From: Candidatus Krumholzibacteriia bacterium
Lineage (GTDB): Bacteria > Krumholzibacteriota > Krumholzibacteriia > G020349025
Length of the DNA stretch: 64,000 bases
Reading direction: 5' to 3'
Assembly: GCA_035649275.1 (NCBI GenBank)
Contig: DASRJW010000029.1
Coordinates: 53,171 to 117,170, forward strand
Each line of letters starts with the position of its first letter. Within the stretch, counting starts at the first letter, position 1. The position numbers were made by a program, and so were the translations under genes. Below, piece by piece: positions 38,226-46,881 of the stretch. The notes beneath the pieces are model-generated. The model saw only the letters and a list, made by a program, of their open reading frames with translations, searched no databases and was not told the origin of the DNA.

Positions 38226-38525
38226 GTGGAGCACTTGGAGAGTCTGGCGCGGCTCGAGGAGCGGATCCAGAAGGCGGCGGAAATCATCGCGACCTTGCGG
38301 CAAGACAACAAGCGTCTGGAGCAGGAAGCGTCCCAGCTGCTGGAGAGCCAGCGCAATCTGGAACGTCGCGCCGACGAGATGAGCGCGGAGAAGCAAGAGC
38401 TCGTCAACGAGGGCCGGCTGCTGCGGGAGCGGGAGAAGGAGTGGGCGCGCTACGAGCGCGACCGCGACGAGATCCGCACCCGCATCGACTCGATGCTGGC
38501 CAAGTTCGAGGAGCTCGAGATCTGA
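38226..38525 (+). CDS. Small coiled-coil protein, ZapB-like
   Basis: The 99-residue protein is almost entirely heptad-repeat coiled coil (LARLEERIQKAAEIIATLRQDNKRLEQEASQL...) ending in DSMLAKFEELEI. Coiled-coil genes of this kind sit just before zapA in several bacterial groups and are annotated as ZapB-like or unnamed cell-division proteins; position is the main support. GTG 38226 follows GGGGAGGAG at 9-10 bases. It probably bundles with ZapA at the division ring; this is inference. Confidence 0.6.
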   Translation: MEHLESLARLEERIQKAAEIIATLRQDNKRLEQEASQLLESQRNLERRADEMSAEKQELVNEGRLLREREKEWARYERDRDEIRTRIDSMLAKFEELEI

Positions 38526-38551
38526 TTCCGGGCCCCCACGGGGGAGCGTGC

Positions 38552-38836
38552 ATGGAACGTGTGAAGACCACGCGGGTGGAGATCTTCGGGAGCGAATATC
38601 ACATCCGCGCCGACGTCGATGCCGATTACGTCAAGACCGTGGCCAGCTACGTGGACGCGAAGATGAGCGAGATCGCTCAGAATCAGAGTCTGGTGTCGTC
38701 CACGAAGGTGGCGATCCTGGCGGCGATCAACATCGCCGACGAGCTGTTCAAGGAACGGCGCCAGAACGAGCAGACGGTGCACGACGTCACGGCGAAGGCG
38801 GATGCGCTGGCCGAGGTGCTGGCCCGTTCCTTGTGA
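38552..38836 (+). CDS. zapA: Cell division protein ZapA
   Basis: The 94-residue protein has the ZapA opening RVEIFGSEYHIRADVDADYVKTVASYVDAKMSEIA followed by a VSSTKVAILAAINIADELFK coiled-coil helix. ZapA binds and cross-links FtsZ filaments at midcell. GGGGAG precedes ATG 38552. In many bacteria the 6S RNA gene lies right after zapA; a fitting structured RNA is found here. Confidence 0.92.
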   Translation: MERVKTTRVEIFGSEYHIRADVDADYVKTVASYVDAKMSEIAQNQSLVSSTKVAILAAINIADELFKERRQNEQTVHDVTAKADALAEVLARSL

Positions 38837-38878
38837 GCCGTTCTCGTACTGCGATCGCGAGGTCCGACGAGGACGTGC

Positions 38879-38908
38879 TTGCTCCGCCGCCGGGCGCTTG
38901 GCTATACT
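38879..38908 (+). promoter_or_regulatory. Promoter of the putative 6S RNA
   Basis: TTGCTC (38879-38884) and TATACT (38903-38908) are 18 bases apart, 7 bases before the start of the predicted RNA helix. The -10 matches the consensus at five of six positions. Confidence 0.55.
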
Positions 38909-38914
38909 CGCCTC

Positions 38915-39106
38915 GAGAAGAATTCCCTGCTCAGCAGGTGGGTCGATCGATTTTTTGAGCCAACACCTCGATGACGGGAACCAGAAGCGTCGCAGGATGT
39001 CCTGGCCCGGAAGGGTTGCGACTGCACGCGGCGTGACGGTGCCCACCTGGCGAGCCAGGTTCAAAGAGGCCTCGATCCACGGCGCGGCGGGGAGTTCTTC
39101 TTCTCA
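38915..39106 (+). ncRNA. ssrS: Probable 6S RNA
   Basis: This 192-base stretch of the 321-base zapA-folD gap holds no protein but has three nested long-range helices. The terminal stem pairs 38915-38931 with 39087-39103 (17 pairs, a few G-U); the next pairs GTGGGTCGA (38938-38946) with TCGATCCAC (39073-39081); a third pairs TTGAGCC (38955-38961) with GGTTCAA (39059-39065). A closing stem, internal bubble and long arm of about 190 bases, plus its place after zapA and a good promoter just upstream, match 6S RNA, which binds sigma-70 RNA polymerase as an open-promoter mimic. A covariance-model search was not possible. Confidence 0.6.
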
Positions 39107-39157
39107 GGGCCCGCTGCACCAGCGCCGTCGATGGGTTCCGGCGCGAGGAGCAGGGCC

Positions 39158-40024
39158 ATGACCGCGCGCATTCTCGACGGCCGCAAGCTGGCCGACACCC
39201 TGCTGCAAGAGTTGCGTGCCGAGATCGCGAGCGCCCAGGCGCCGCGGCCTCCCGGTCTGGCGGCGGTGCTGGTCGGCGACGATCCGGCCTCGCAGGTCTA
39301 CGTGCGCAACAAGCTCAAGGCGTGCGAAATCTGCGGCATCCGCTCCTTCTTCAGTCCCCTCCCGGCGACGGCGAGCGCCCCCGAGGTGTCCGCGCTCCTC
39401 GACCGCTTGAACGCCGATCCCGCCGTGGACGGGATCTTGCTGCAGCTGCCCTTGCCCCGCGGCCTCGATTCCCGCGCGCTCTTGCAGCGTCTCGATCCCG
39501 CCAAGGACGTGGACGGACTGCATCCGCTGAACCTGGGCAAGCTCGTCGCCGACGACGACAGCGGCTTCCACCCTTGCACGCCTGCCGGTGTGGTGGAGCT
39601 CCTGAGCCGCAACGACATCCCCCTGGAGGGACGCCGCACCGTGATCGTCGGCCGCAGTAGCCTGGTGGGGAAGCCGCTGGCACTTCTCCTGCTGCGTCGC
39701 GCCGTGGTGGGCAACGCCACGGTCACCGTGGTGCACACGAAGAGCCGCGAGGTGCCGGCGCTGGTGGCGGAAGCCGAACTCTTGGTCGCCGCCGCCGGCA
39801 GCCCCGGCTTCGTGCGCGGCGAGTGGCTGCGGCCGGGCGCCGTCGTCGTCGACGTGGGCATCCACCGCACCGCGTCGCGACAGCTGGTGGGGGACGTGGA
39901 CTTCGAGTCCGCCGCCGCCGTGGCCGGTGCGATCACCCCGGTGCCCGGCGGCGTCGGTCCGATGACGGTGGCGATGCTGATGCGCAACACCACGCTCTCC
40001 TGGCGCCGGCGCTGGAGTCGTTGA
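39158..40024 (+). CDS. folD: Bifunctional methylene-THF dehydrogenase / methenyl-THF cyclohydrolase
   Basis: The 288-residue enzyme has the catalytic lysine helix (VYVRNKLKACEICGI), GILLQLPLP and the P-x-K-D-V-D-G-L-H motif (DPAKDVDGLHPLN), plus FHPCTPAGVVELL, the GRSSLVGKP dinucleotide loop and TPVPGGVGPMTVAML. It interconverts 5,10-methylene- and 10-formyl-THF, feeding purine and formyl-Met synthesis. ATG 39158 follows GAGGAG at seven bases. The xseA start is two bases after its stop. Confidence 0.96.
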   Translation: MTARILDGRKLADTLLQELRAEIASAQAPRPPGLAAVLVGDDPASQVYVRNKLKACEICGIRSFFSPLPATASAPEVSALLDRLNADPAVDGILLQLPLPRGLDSRALLQRLDPAKDVDGLHPLNLGKLVADDDSGFHPCTPAGVVELLSRNDIPLEGRRTVIVGRSSLVGKPLALLLLRRAVVGNATVTVVHTKSREVPALVAEAELLVAAAGSPGFVRGEWLRPGAVVVDVGIHRTASRQLVGDVDFESAAAVAGAITPVPGGVGPMTVAMLMRNTTLSWRRRWSR

Positions 40025-40026
40025 GC

Positions 40027-41256
40027 ATGCAACCCGATCTCTTTGCCGCCACACCACGGGTCTACACCGTGAGCGAAATCAACGCTCAGGTGAAACGCCT
40101 GCTGGAAGAGGCCTTCGGCGAAATCGAAGTGGAAGGGGAGATCTCCAACGCCCGGCAGCAGGCGTCGGGACACTGGTACTTCACCTTGAAAGATGCGGCG
40201 GCGCAGCTCGGCTGCGTGCTCTTCCGCAGCGACGCCGCGAACCTGCGCTTCGACCCCGAGCACGGCTTGCACGTCCGGGCCCGCGGGCGTCTCGGTCTCT
40301 ATGCACCGCAGGGAAAGTTCCAGATGCAGGTGCGCAGCCTGTGGCCGGTGGGGCAGGGAGCGCTGGAACTCGCCTTCCGGCAGCTGAAAGAGAAGCTGCA
40401 GCGCGAGGGTCTCTTCGACCTGGAGCGCAAGAAGCCATTGCCGCGCCTGCCGCGCCGCGTCGCCTTGGTCACCTCGCCTTCCGGCGCCGCCGTGCGCGAC
40501 ATGGTGGCGACGTTGTCGGCGCGCTGGCCCCTGCTGCGCATCTTCGTCGTCCCCGTGGCGGTGCAAGGTGACGAGGCCCCGAGCGAGATCGTCCGCGCCC
40601 TCGCTTTCCTCAACCGCACTGCCGCTGCCGACGTGATCATCGTCGGCCGCGGCGGCGGCAGCTTGGAAGACCTGCAGGCCTTCAACCACGAGGGTGTGGC
40701 GCGGGCCATCGCCAGCTCGCGCCTGCCCGTGGTCGCCGCCGTCGGCCACGAGAGCGACACCACCATCGCCGACTTCGTTGCCGATGTCCGCGCCGCCACC
40801 CCGACCGCGGCGGCGGCGTTGGTGGTGCCGCACCGTGACGAGGTGCAGCGGCACCTGGAGCTGCGGCTGCGGCGGTTGGCCCTGGGCTTGCGCAAGCGCA
40901 GCGAGGTCGAGCGCCTGCGCCTGCAGCGCTGCTTGCGGAGCTACGGGCTGCGGCGGCCGCGGCTCCTGCTCGCCGAGGCGGCGCAGGGCCTGGACGGGCG
41001 GCAGGAGCGCCTGCAACGCGGTTTCGCCGTGCTGCTCGAGCGGCGGAACGGAGCCCTCGCCTTGGTGCAGGCGCGCTTGCAGGCCTTGAGCCCCCAGGGC
41101 GTCCTGCAGCGGGGCTACAGTTATTGTGTCGACGCCGACAGCGGCGCCGTGGTGCCGCGAGCGGCGCAGACGCACCCGCAGCAGCGGCTGCGCCTGCACT
41201 TCGCCGACGGCACCGCCGCGGCGCGCGTCGAAGGCCCGGGCAGGGAGCGGACCTAA
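40027..41256 (+). CDS. xseA: Exodeoxyribonuclease VII large subunit
   Basis: The 409-residue protein has the N-terminal OB-fold (VYTVSEINAQVKRLLEEAFGEIEVEGEISN... SGHWYFTLKD), the nuclease core with VGRGGGSLEDLQAFN and AVGHESDTTIADFVAD, and a helical C-terminal part that binds XseB. It degrades single-stranded DNA to short oligonucleotides. It sits directly between folD and xseB. Confidence 0.96.
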   Translation: MQPDLFAATPRVYTVSEINAQVKRLLEEAFGEIEVEGEISNARQQASGHWYFTLKDAAAQLGCVLFRSDAANLRFDPEHGLHVRARGRLGLYAPQGKFQMQVRSLWPVGQGALELAFRQLKEKLQREGLFDLERKKPLPRLPRRVALVTSPSGAAVRDMVATLSARWPLLRIFVVPVAVQGDEAPSEIVRALAFLNRTAAADVIIVGRGGGSLEDLQAFNHEGVARAIASSRLPVVAAVGHESDTTIADFVADVRAATPTAAAALVVPHRDEVQRHLELRLRRLALGLRKRSEVERLRLQRCLRSYGLRRPRLLLAEAAQGLDGRQERLQRGFAVLLERRNGALALVQARLQALSPQGVLQRGYSYCVDADSGAVVPRAAQTHPQQRLRLHFADGTAAARVEGPGRERT

Positions 41257-41260
41257 AGCC

Positions 41261-41503
41261 ATGAGCACACCGGAGAAGCCGGATTTCGAAGCCGCCATGG
41301 AAAGGCTGGAGCGCATCGTGCAGGAGCTCGAATCTTCCCAGGTGGGGCTCGATCGCGCCATCGCCCTCTTCGAGGAAGGCCTCGAGCTCGGCTCCCGTTG
41401 CACCGCCTTGCTGGAGCAAGCGCAAGCCCGGGTGGAGAAGCTCCTGGAACGGCATGACGGCAGCGCCGAGACCCGCCCGTTCGAAGGGACGGAAGGGCCG
41501 TGA
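41261..41503 (+). CDS. xseB: Exodeoxyribonuclease VII small subunit
   Basis: The 80-residue protein shows PDFEAAMERLERIVQELESSQVGLDRAIALFEEGLELGSRC, the XseB signature of two helices. Several copies coat the XseA helical arm. ATG 41261 starts four bases after xseA ends; its stop overlaps the ispA start (GTGA). Confidence 0.95.
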   Translation: MSTPEKPDFEAAMERLERIVQELESSQVGLDRAIALFEEGLELGSRCTALLEQAQARVEKLLERHDGSAETRPFEGTEGP

Positions 41504-42375
41504 ACGCCTTGGAAGAGGATCTCGACCGGGTGCGGGCGCGGGTGGAGGCCCGACTCGACACGCTCCTCCAAGGCGGACCCGAGCGTCTCCTCGCCGCCAT
41601 GCGGTATGCCGCCCTCGGCGGCGGCAAGCGCCTGCGTCCGGCGCTGGTGCTGTGGTCGTACGACCTGTTCTGCGAGCGGGAAGACGAGCCCGTCCTCGAC
41701 CTGGCCTGTGCTTTCGAGCTCGTGCACACCTATTCGCTGGTGCACGACGATTTGCCCTGCATGGACGACGACAGCTTGCGTCGCGGCCGGCCCACCTGCC
41801 ACGTGCAGTTCGACGAGGCCACCGCGGTGCTGGCTGGCGACGCCTTGCTCAACCTGGCCTACGAAGTGATCCTGAGCGCACCGTGGCGCGAGGCAAAGCG
41901 CGGCCTCGACTGTGGGCGTACCCTCGCTGCCGCCGCCGGCCACCGCGAGCTGGTGGGCGGCCAGATGCTCGACCTGGAAGGCCAGGGCAAGCCGCCCCGG
42001 GCAGAGCTGCTGGAAGCCATCCACGCCGCGAAGACGGCGGCGCTGTTGCGAGCTGCCTGCGTCTGCGGCGGCATCGCCGCCGGAGCGAACGTCGCCGAGC
42101 GCGCGGCTCTCGCCGACGTGGGCTCGCACCTGGGCCTGGCGTTCCAGATCGTGGACGACGTGCTGGACGTGGTAGGGGCGATGGCGACGCTCGGGAAGAC
42201 GGCGGGGAAGGACGCTGCCGCCGGCAAGATCACCTACCCGGCGCTCTATGGCGTCGAGGCCTCCCGTGCCGCGGCGGCGCGGCACATCGAAGCGGCGCGG
42301 GCGTTGCTGCGGCAATGGCCGCGAAGCGCGCGCCTACAGGCTCTCGCCAGCTGGATCGGCGCCCGCCTGCACTGA
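41500..42375 (+). CDS. ispA: Polyprenyl (farnesyl/geranylgeranyl) diphosphate synthase
   Basis: The 291-residue enzyme contains the first Asp-rich motif in HDDLPCMDDD, the basic patch GGKRLRP and RRGRPTCH, the G-Q-M-L-D-L-E region and the second Asp-rich motif in QIVDDVLD. It condenses IPP with DMAPP, GPP and possibly FPP. Product length depends on residues before the first motif (SLVHDD), which is consistent with C15 or C20. GTG 41500 overlaps the xseB stop by four bases. The dxs gene downstream supports a terpenoid precursor unit. Confidence 0.94.
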   Translation: MNALEEDLDRVRARVEARLDTLLQGGPERLLAAMRYAALGGGKRLRPALVLWSYDLFCEREDEPVLDLACAFELVHTYSLVHDDLPCMDDDSLRRGRPTCHVQFDEATAVLAGDALLNLAYEVILSAPWREAKRGLDCGRTLAAAAGHRELVGGQMLDLEGQGKPPRAELLEAIHAAKTAALLRAACVCGGIAAGANVAERAALADVGSHLGLAFQIVDDVLDVVGAMATLGKTAGKDAAAGKITYPALYGVEASRAAAARHIEAARALLRQWPRSARLQALASWIGARLH

Positions 42376-42385
42376 CTCCCGGCGC

Positions 42386-42414
42386 TTGACCCGATCGCGC
42401 AGGGCACGGATAAT
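42386..42414 (+). promoter_or_regulatory. Promoter of dxs
   Basis: TTGACC (42386-42391) and GATAAT (42409-42414) are 17 bases apart, each one mismatch from consensus. It lies in the 110-base gap after ispA. Confidence 0.7.
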
Positions 42415-42485
42415 ACGGCGTTTGCTCGTGCCGTCGGGGCCTCGAGGGGTCGCGGCGGCGGCCCACCCTCCGAAGAGGCTCCTGC

Positions 42486-44405
42486 TTGTCTGCACGCATC
42501 CTAGAGCGCATCGACAGCCCCCGGGATCTCAAGGCGCTCTCCTTCGAGCAACTGGAGAAACTGGCGGCGGAGATCCGCCAGGAGATCGTCTCGGTGGTGA
42601 GCGTCCAGGGCGGCCATTTGGGCGCCAGTCTCGGCGCCGTGGAGCTCACCCTCGCCATCCACTCCGTCTTCGATGCCCCGGAAGACCTCATCGTCTGGGA
42701 CGTCGGACATCAGGCTTACGGCCACAAGCTCCTCACCGGCCGCCGGCAGCGCTTCCACACCTTGCGCCAGGAGGGCGGTCTCTCCGGCTTTCCAGTGCGC
42801 AGCGAAAGTCCCTTCGACACCTTCGGTGTCGCCCACGCGTCCACCGCTCTCGGTGCCGCCCTCGGCATGGCGGTAGCGCGCGATCTGCGCAAAGAGAGTC
42901 GTCGCATCGTCGCCGTGGTCGGCGACGGCGGCATGACCGGTGGCGTCGCCTACGAAGCCATCAACAACATCGGCCACCTGGGCACGGATCTGCTCGTCGT
43001 CCTCAACGACAACGAGATGTCCATCTCCAAGAACGTCGGCGCCCTCTCCAAGTACCTCACCCGCGTCACCACCAGCCGGGTGTACTCCAAGTTCGAAGCC
43101 GAGCTCTGGGAGCTGCTGGGCAAGATGCCGCAGGGCGACAAGGCTCGCCTGCTGGCCAGCCGCATGAAGGAGGGCATGAAGAACCTGGTGGCGCCGGGAA
43201 TGCTCTTCGAGGAACTGGGGCTGCGCTACTTCGGTCCCTTCGACGGCCACGACCTGCGGGTGCTGGTGGACGCGTTGCAGCATGTGAAGAAGCTCAAGGG
43301 ACCGGTGTTGCTCCACGCCGTCACCGTCAAGGGCAAGGGCTACGCCTTCGCCGAGGAGAAGCAGGAAGTCTTCCATGGTCTGGGCAGCTTCGACAAGGTG
43401 ACCGGGGCGATCAAGCCGGCGCAGCCCGGCCCGCCGCCCTGGACCCGTGTGTTCGGCGAGGCCATGGTAGAGCTCGGCGCGCGCGAGCCGCGCCTGGTGG
43501 CGATCACCGCCGCCATGCCGAGCGGCACGGGAACGAAGCTCTTCGGGGAGAAGTATCCGGAGCGCTTCTTCGACGTCGGTATCGCCGAGCAAGCGGCGGT
43601 GCTCCTCGCCTGCGGCCTGGCGACGCAGGGCATGAAGCCCGTCGCCGCGATCTACTCCACCTTCTTGCAGCGCGCCTACGATCAAGTGATCCACGACACG
43701 GCGCTGCAGAAGCTCCCGGTCGTTTTCGTCCTCGACCGCGCCGGCCTGGTGGGGGACGACGGCCCGACCCACAACGGCGTCTTCGACATCGCCTACCTGC
43801 GCAGCATCCCGAACCTGGTGCTCATGGCGCCGGCCGACGCCGACGAGCTGCGCCACATGCTGTACACGGCGCTGCACCACGATCTCGGCCCGGTGGCCTT
43901 GCGCTTCCCCCGGGGCAACGCCCCCGGCGCCCCCACGGCCGGGCGTTTCGAGCTCCTGCCCCTCGGCAAGGCGCAGGTGCTGCGGGCCGGCGAGGACGTG
44001 GCCCTGGTGGGTTACGGCACCAGCGTCGACTGGTGCGTGCGCGCCGCGGCCCTGCTGGAAGCGGACGGCGTGCTGCCCACGGTGGTGAACGCCCGCTTCG
44101 CCAAGCCCCTCGATGCCGAGGTGCTCTGCCGCCTGGTACAGCAGCATCGTCTGGTCCTGGTCGCCGAAGAGCATCAGCTGCAGGGGGGCTTCGGCACCGC
44201 CGTGCTCGAGCTCTGCGAGGAGCACGGCTTGTCGCCGGCGCCGGTGCGCCGGCTCGGCATCCCGGATCGTTTCATCGAGCATGCCCCCCGCGAACGCCAG
44301 CTCGAGCTCCTCGGCTTGACGCCGGCAGCGATCGCGGCGCGGGTGCGCGCCGAGCTCGGCGTGCCCGCGAGCCGACCGGGCGTGGCAGGAACACGCCGCC
44401 CGTGA
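42486..44405 (+). CDS. dxs: 1-deoxy-D-xylulose-5-phosphate synthase
   Basis: The 639-residue thiamine-dependent enzyme makes DXP from pyruvate and glyceraldehyde 3-phosphate, the first step of the MEP isoprenoid pathway. The GGHLGASLGAVELTLAIH opening, WDVGHQAYGHK, the ThDP-Mg motif GDGGMTGGVAYEAINN, and the transketolase-type second half (RFFDVGIAEQAAVLLACGLA, STFLQRAYDQVIHD) are all present. A TTG start at 42486 follows GAAGAGG at eight to nine bases. It has its own promoter and is followed by nadK. Confidence 0.96.
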   Translation: MSARILERIDSPRDLKALSFEQLEKLAAEIRQEIVSVVSVQGGHLGASLGAVELTLAIHSVFDAPEDLIVWDVGHQAYGHKLLTGRRQRFHTLRQEGGLSGFPVRSESPFDTFGVAHASTALGAALGMAVARDLRKESRRIVAVVGDGGMTGGVAYEAINNIGHLGTDLLVVLNDNEMSISKNVGALSKYLTRVTTSRVYSKFEAELWELLGKMPQGDKARLLASRMKEGMKNLVAPGMLFEELGLRYFGPFDGHDLRVLVDALQHVKKLKGPVLLHAVTVKGKGYAFAEEKQEVFHGLGSFDKVTGAIKPAQPGPPPWTRVFGEAMVELGAREPRLVAITAAMPSGTGTKLFGEKYPERFFDVGIAEQAAVLLACGLATQGMKPVAAIYSTFLQRAYDQVIHDTALQKLPVVFVLDRAGLVGDDGPTHNGVFDIAYLRSIPNLVLMAPADADELRHMLYTALHHDLGPVALRFPRGNAPGAPTAGRFELLPLGKAQVLRAGEDVALVGYGTSVDWCVRAAALLEADGVLPTVVNARFAKPLDAEVLCRLVQQHRLVLVAEEHQLQGGFGTAVLELCEEHGLSPAPVRRLGIPDRFIEHAPRERQLELLGLTPAAIAARVRAELGVPASRPGVAGTRRP

Positions 44406-44414
44406 GGGGGGAGC

Positions 44415-45302
44415 GTGGATCTCGCCTTCGTCGTCAACCCGAAGAAGAGCAGCACCCCCCAGGTTTTGGCACGCCTGCGCCGCAGCGTGCCCGAAGCGGC
44501 GCACCGGCTGCTCCTCTGGGCCCCGGCTGCGGCGGAGCTGCGCCGCCGTTCTGATTGCCACGAGAGCTTGAGCGGTTACGAGCTGGTGGAAGACATCCAC
44601 GCCGGCGAAGTGGTGCTGGCGCTCGGTGGCGATGGCACCCTTCTCGCCGCGGTGCGCCTCCTGGGCGCCGAGCTGCGCCCGGTGCTCGGGATCAATCTGG
44701 GCAGCCTCGGTTTCCTCACCGACACGCCGGAGGAGCACGCCGAAGCTGCCGTGGCCCGCCTCCTCGCCGGTCGCTACCGTCTCGAACCACGCATGCTCCT
44801 CGAGGTCGAGCACTGCGGCGCCACGAGCGGCGAGCTCCGCGCCAGCGCCCTCAACGACGTGGTCCTGCACGCGCCCTCGGCCCGCGTCCTCGAAGTGGGA
44901 TTGCGCGCCGCCGGCGTGGATCTGGGCAGCACGCTCGCCGATGGCATGATCGTGGCCACGCCCTCGGGCAGCACGGCGTACAGTCTCTCCGCCGGTGGTC
45001 CCATCGTCTCGCCGCGCCTGCGCGCCCTGATCGTCACCCCCATCAACGCCCATACGCTGTCACTCCGTCCTCTGGTGGTGGACGCCGGGGAGACGGTGGA
45101 GATCGTCTTGCGGCAGGGCATCGACGCCAGCGCGGAGATCAGCGTCGATGGGCACCGTTGCTGGTCGTTGCAGAGCGGCGAGCACATCGCCGTGCGCGCG
45201 GCGCCACAGGATCTGCAACTCGTCGTCACCCAGGAACAGGGTTTCTATCGCGCCTTGTACGGCAAGCTCGGTTGGGGTCGCGGGCGCGCACCCAAGCCCT
45301 GA
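44415..45302 (+). CDS. nadK: NAD kinase
   Basis: The 295-residue protein has the GGDGT motif (LALGGDGTLLAAVR), the NE/D-type core LNDVVLHAP, DGMIVATPSGSTAYSLSAGGPIV and SLRPLVV, which are the family's ATP and NAD binding elements. It phosphorylates NAD to NADP. GTG 44415 follows GGGGGGAG. Its placement just after dxs (which consumes NADPH-dependent downstream steps) is common in many bacterial genomes. Confidence 0.95.
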   Translation: MDLAFVVNPKKSSTPQVLARLRRSVPEAAHRLLLWAPAAAELRRRSDCHESLSGYELVEDIHAGEVVLALGGDGTLLAAVRLLGAELRPVLGINLGSLGFLTDTPEEHAEAAVARLLAGRYRLEPRMLLEVEHCGATSGELRASALNDVVLHAPSARVLEVGLRAAGVDLGSTLADGMIVATPSGSTAYSLSAGGPIVSPRLRALIVTPINAHTLSLRPLVVDAGETVEIVLRQGIDASAEISVDGHRCWSLQSGEHIAVRAAPQDLQLVVTQEQGFYRALYGKLGWGRGRAPKP

Positions 45303-45355
45303 GTGCAGCGGTCCGGGCGCAACGGTCGCCGCCGCTGGCCGCCCCTGCACGAGGG

Positions 45356-45364
45356 TGCTATCAT
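45356..45364 (+). promoter_or_regulatory. Extended -10 promoter candidate of the trp operon
   Basis: TGC followed by TATCAT (45359-45364) is an extended -10 box; no convincing -35 lies 17 bases upstream. A start near 45371 would leave too short a leader for an attenuator. Confidence 0.4.
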
Positions 45365-45381
45365 CCGCCTTCGTGCCATCC

Positions 45382-46881
45382 ATGTGGAGGCTTCGCCGGT
45401 TGCACGCGTTCACGCCGACGCTCGAGGAATTCCGTTTCCACGCCCGCGAAGGCAACGTCGTTCCCGTCTATCGCGAGATCCTGGGGGATCTGGAGACGCC
45501 GGTCTCCGCCTTCATGAAGCTCGACGATGGCAGCCACTCCTTCCTGCTGGAAAGCGTGGAGGGTGGCGAGAAGTGGGGCCGCTACTCCTTCATCGGCATC
45601 GAGCCGAGCGCGGTGGTACGCATCGAGGGGCCGCGCTTGCTGCTGGAGCGCCAGGGCAAGCGGGAGCAGCGGCGCGTCGCCGATCCCATCAGCGGCATGG
45701 AAGAGTTGTTGCGCGCCTATCGGCCGGTGCCGGTGCCCGGGTTGCCGCGCTTCGCCGGCGGCGCCGTGGGCTACCTGTCCTATGATTGTGCGCGCTACCT
45801 CGAGACCAGCTTGCCCTGGCCCGCCTGGCGCCAGGGCGACCTCCCGGACGCCCAGTTCCTCTGCACCGGGCCGCTCCTCGTCTTCGACAACCTGGCGCAC
45901 ACGATCAAGGTCGTGGTGAATGCGATGGTGGGGAAGGACGCCGCCGCCAGCTACAAGCAGGCGACGCGGCAGATCGACGCCATCGTGGCGCGCTTGCGCG
46001 GTGCCGCCCCGGGGCGCGACGGCGGCCGCACCGCGGGCCGCAAACCGGTGTTCACCAGCGACACCAAGCCTGCCGAGTTCGAGCGCGCGGTGCGCCGGGC
46101 GCAGGAGCACATCCTGGCCGGCGATCTCTTCCAAGTCGTGCTTTCCCATGAGCTCTCCACCCGGTTGCACGGCGATCCCTTCGCCGTCTACCGCGCCCTG
46201 CGGCAGATGAACCCGAGCCCCTACATGTACTTCCTGCGCTTCGGCAGCGACGTGATCCTGGGCGCCAGCCCCGAGGCGCTGGTGCGCAAGGAGGACGACG
46301 TGCTCGAGCTGCGGCCCATCGCCGGCACGCGCCCCCGCGGCGCCACCCGCGTCGAAGACTTGCGGCTCGAGGAAGAACTGCGCGACAGCGACAAAGAACG
46401 GGCCGAGCACATCATGCTGGTGGATCTGGGGCGCAACGACCTGGGACGGGTGTCGCAGTATGGCAGCGTCGTGGCCGACGAGCTCATGATCGTGGAACGC
46501 TACTCCCACGTGATGCACCTGGTGTCGGGAGTGCGCGGTCTGGCCCGAGACGGCATCAGCTGTTTCGACGTGCTGCGCGCCTGCTTCCCGGCGGGCACCG
46601 TCTCGGGGGCGCCGAAGGTGCGGGCCATGCAGCGCATCCACGAGCTGGAGAAGCGCCGGCGTGGCGTCTATGGCGGCGGCGTCGGTTACTTCGGTTACGA
46701 TGGCAACATGGATCTGTGTCTCGCCATCCGCACCGTGCTCTGCCGTGACGGCCAGGCCAGCATCGGCGCCGGCGCCGGGATCGTGGCCCACTCCAACCCG
46801 CGGGCCGAGTACGAGGAAACCCGCAGCAAGGCGCAGGTCCTCCTCGCTGCCATCGAGATGGCGGAGCTGGGGCTGGAATGA
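45382..46881 (+). CDS. trpE: Anthranilate synthase component I
   Basis: The 499-residue enzyme has the feedback-binding N-terminal part (PTLEEFRFHAREGNVVPVYREI... SFLLESVEGGEKWGRYSFIG) and the chorismate-binding core: NPSPYMYFLRFG, RPIAGTRPRG, DSDKERAEHIMLVDLGRNDLGRV, AGTVSGAPKVRAM. The LLES element is where tryptophan inhibits. ATG 45382 is listed; TTG 45400, with GGAGG nine bases upstream, is an equally good start and would shorten the protein by six residues. It overlaps trpG by four bases. Confidence 0.95.
   Translation: MWRLRRLHAFTPTLEEFRFHAREGNVVPVYREILGDLETPVSAFMKLDDGSHSFLLESVEGGEKWGRYSFIGIEPSAVVRIEGPRLLLERQGKREQRRVADPISGMEELLRAYRPVPVPGLPRFAGGAVGYLSYDCARYLETSLPWPAWRQGDLPDAQFLCTGPLLVFDNLAHTIKVVVNAMVGKDAAASYKQATRQIDAIVARLRGAAPGRDGGRTAGRKPVFTSDTKPAEFERAVRRAQEHILAGDLFQVVLSHELSTRLHGDPFAVYRALRQMNPSPYMYFLRFGSDVILGASPEALVRKEDDVLELRPIAGTRPRGATRVEDLRLEEELRDSDKERAEHIMLVDLGRNDLGRVSQYGSVVADELMIVERYSHVMHLVSGVRGLARDGISCFDVLRACFPAGTVSGAPKVRAMQRIHELEKRRRGVYGGGVGYFGYDGNMDLCLAIRTVLCRDGQASIGAGAGIVAHSNPRAEYEETRSKAQVLLAAIEMAELGLE

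Noticed and set aside
42501..45053. An 850-codon minus-strand frame opposite dxs and nadK
   Set aside because: Both plus-strand genes are full-length enzymes with intact motifs; the antisense frame has no recognisable domain.
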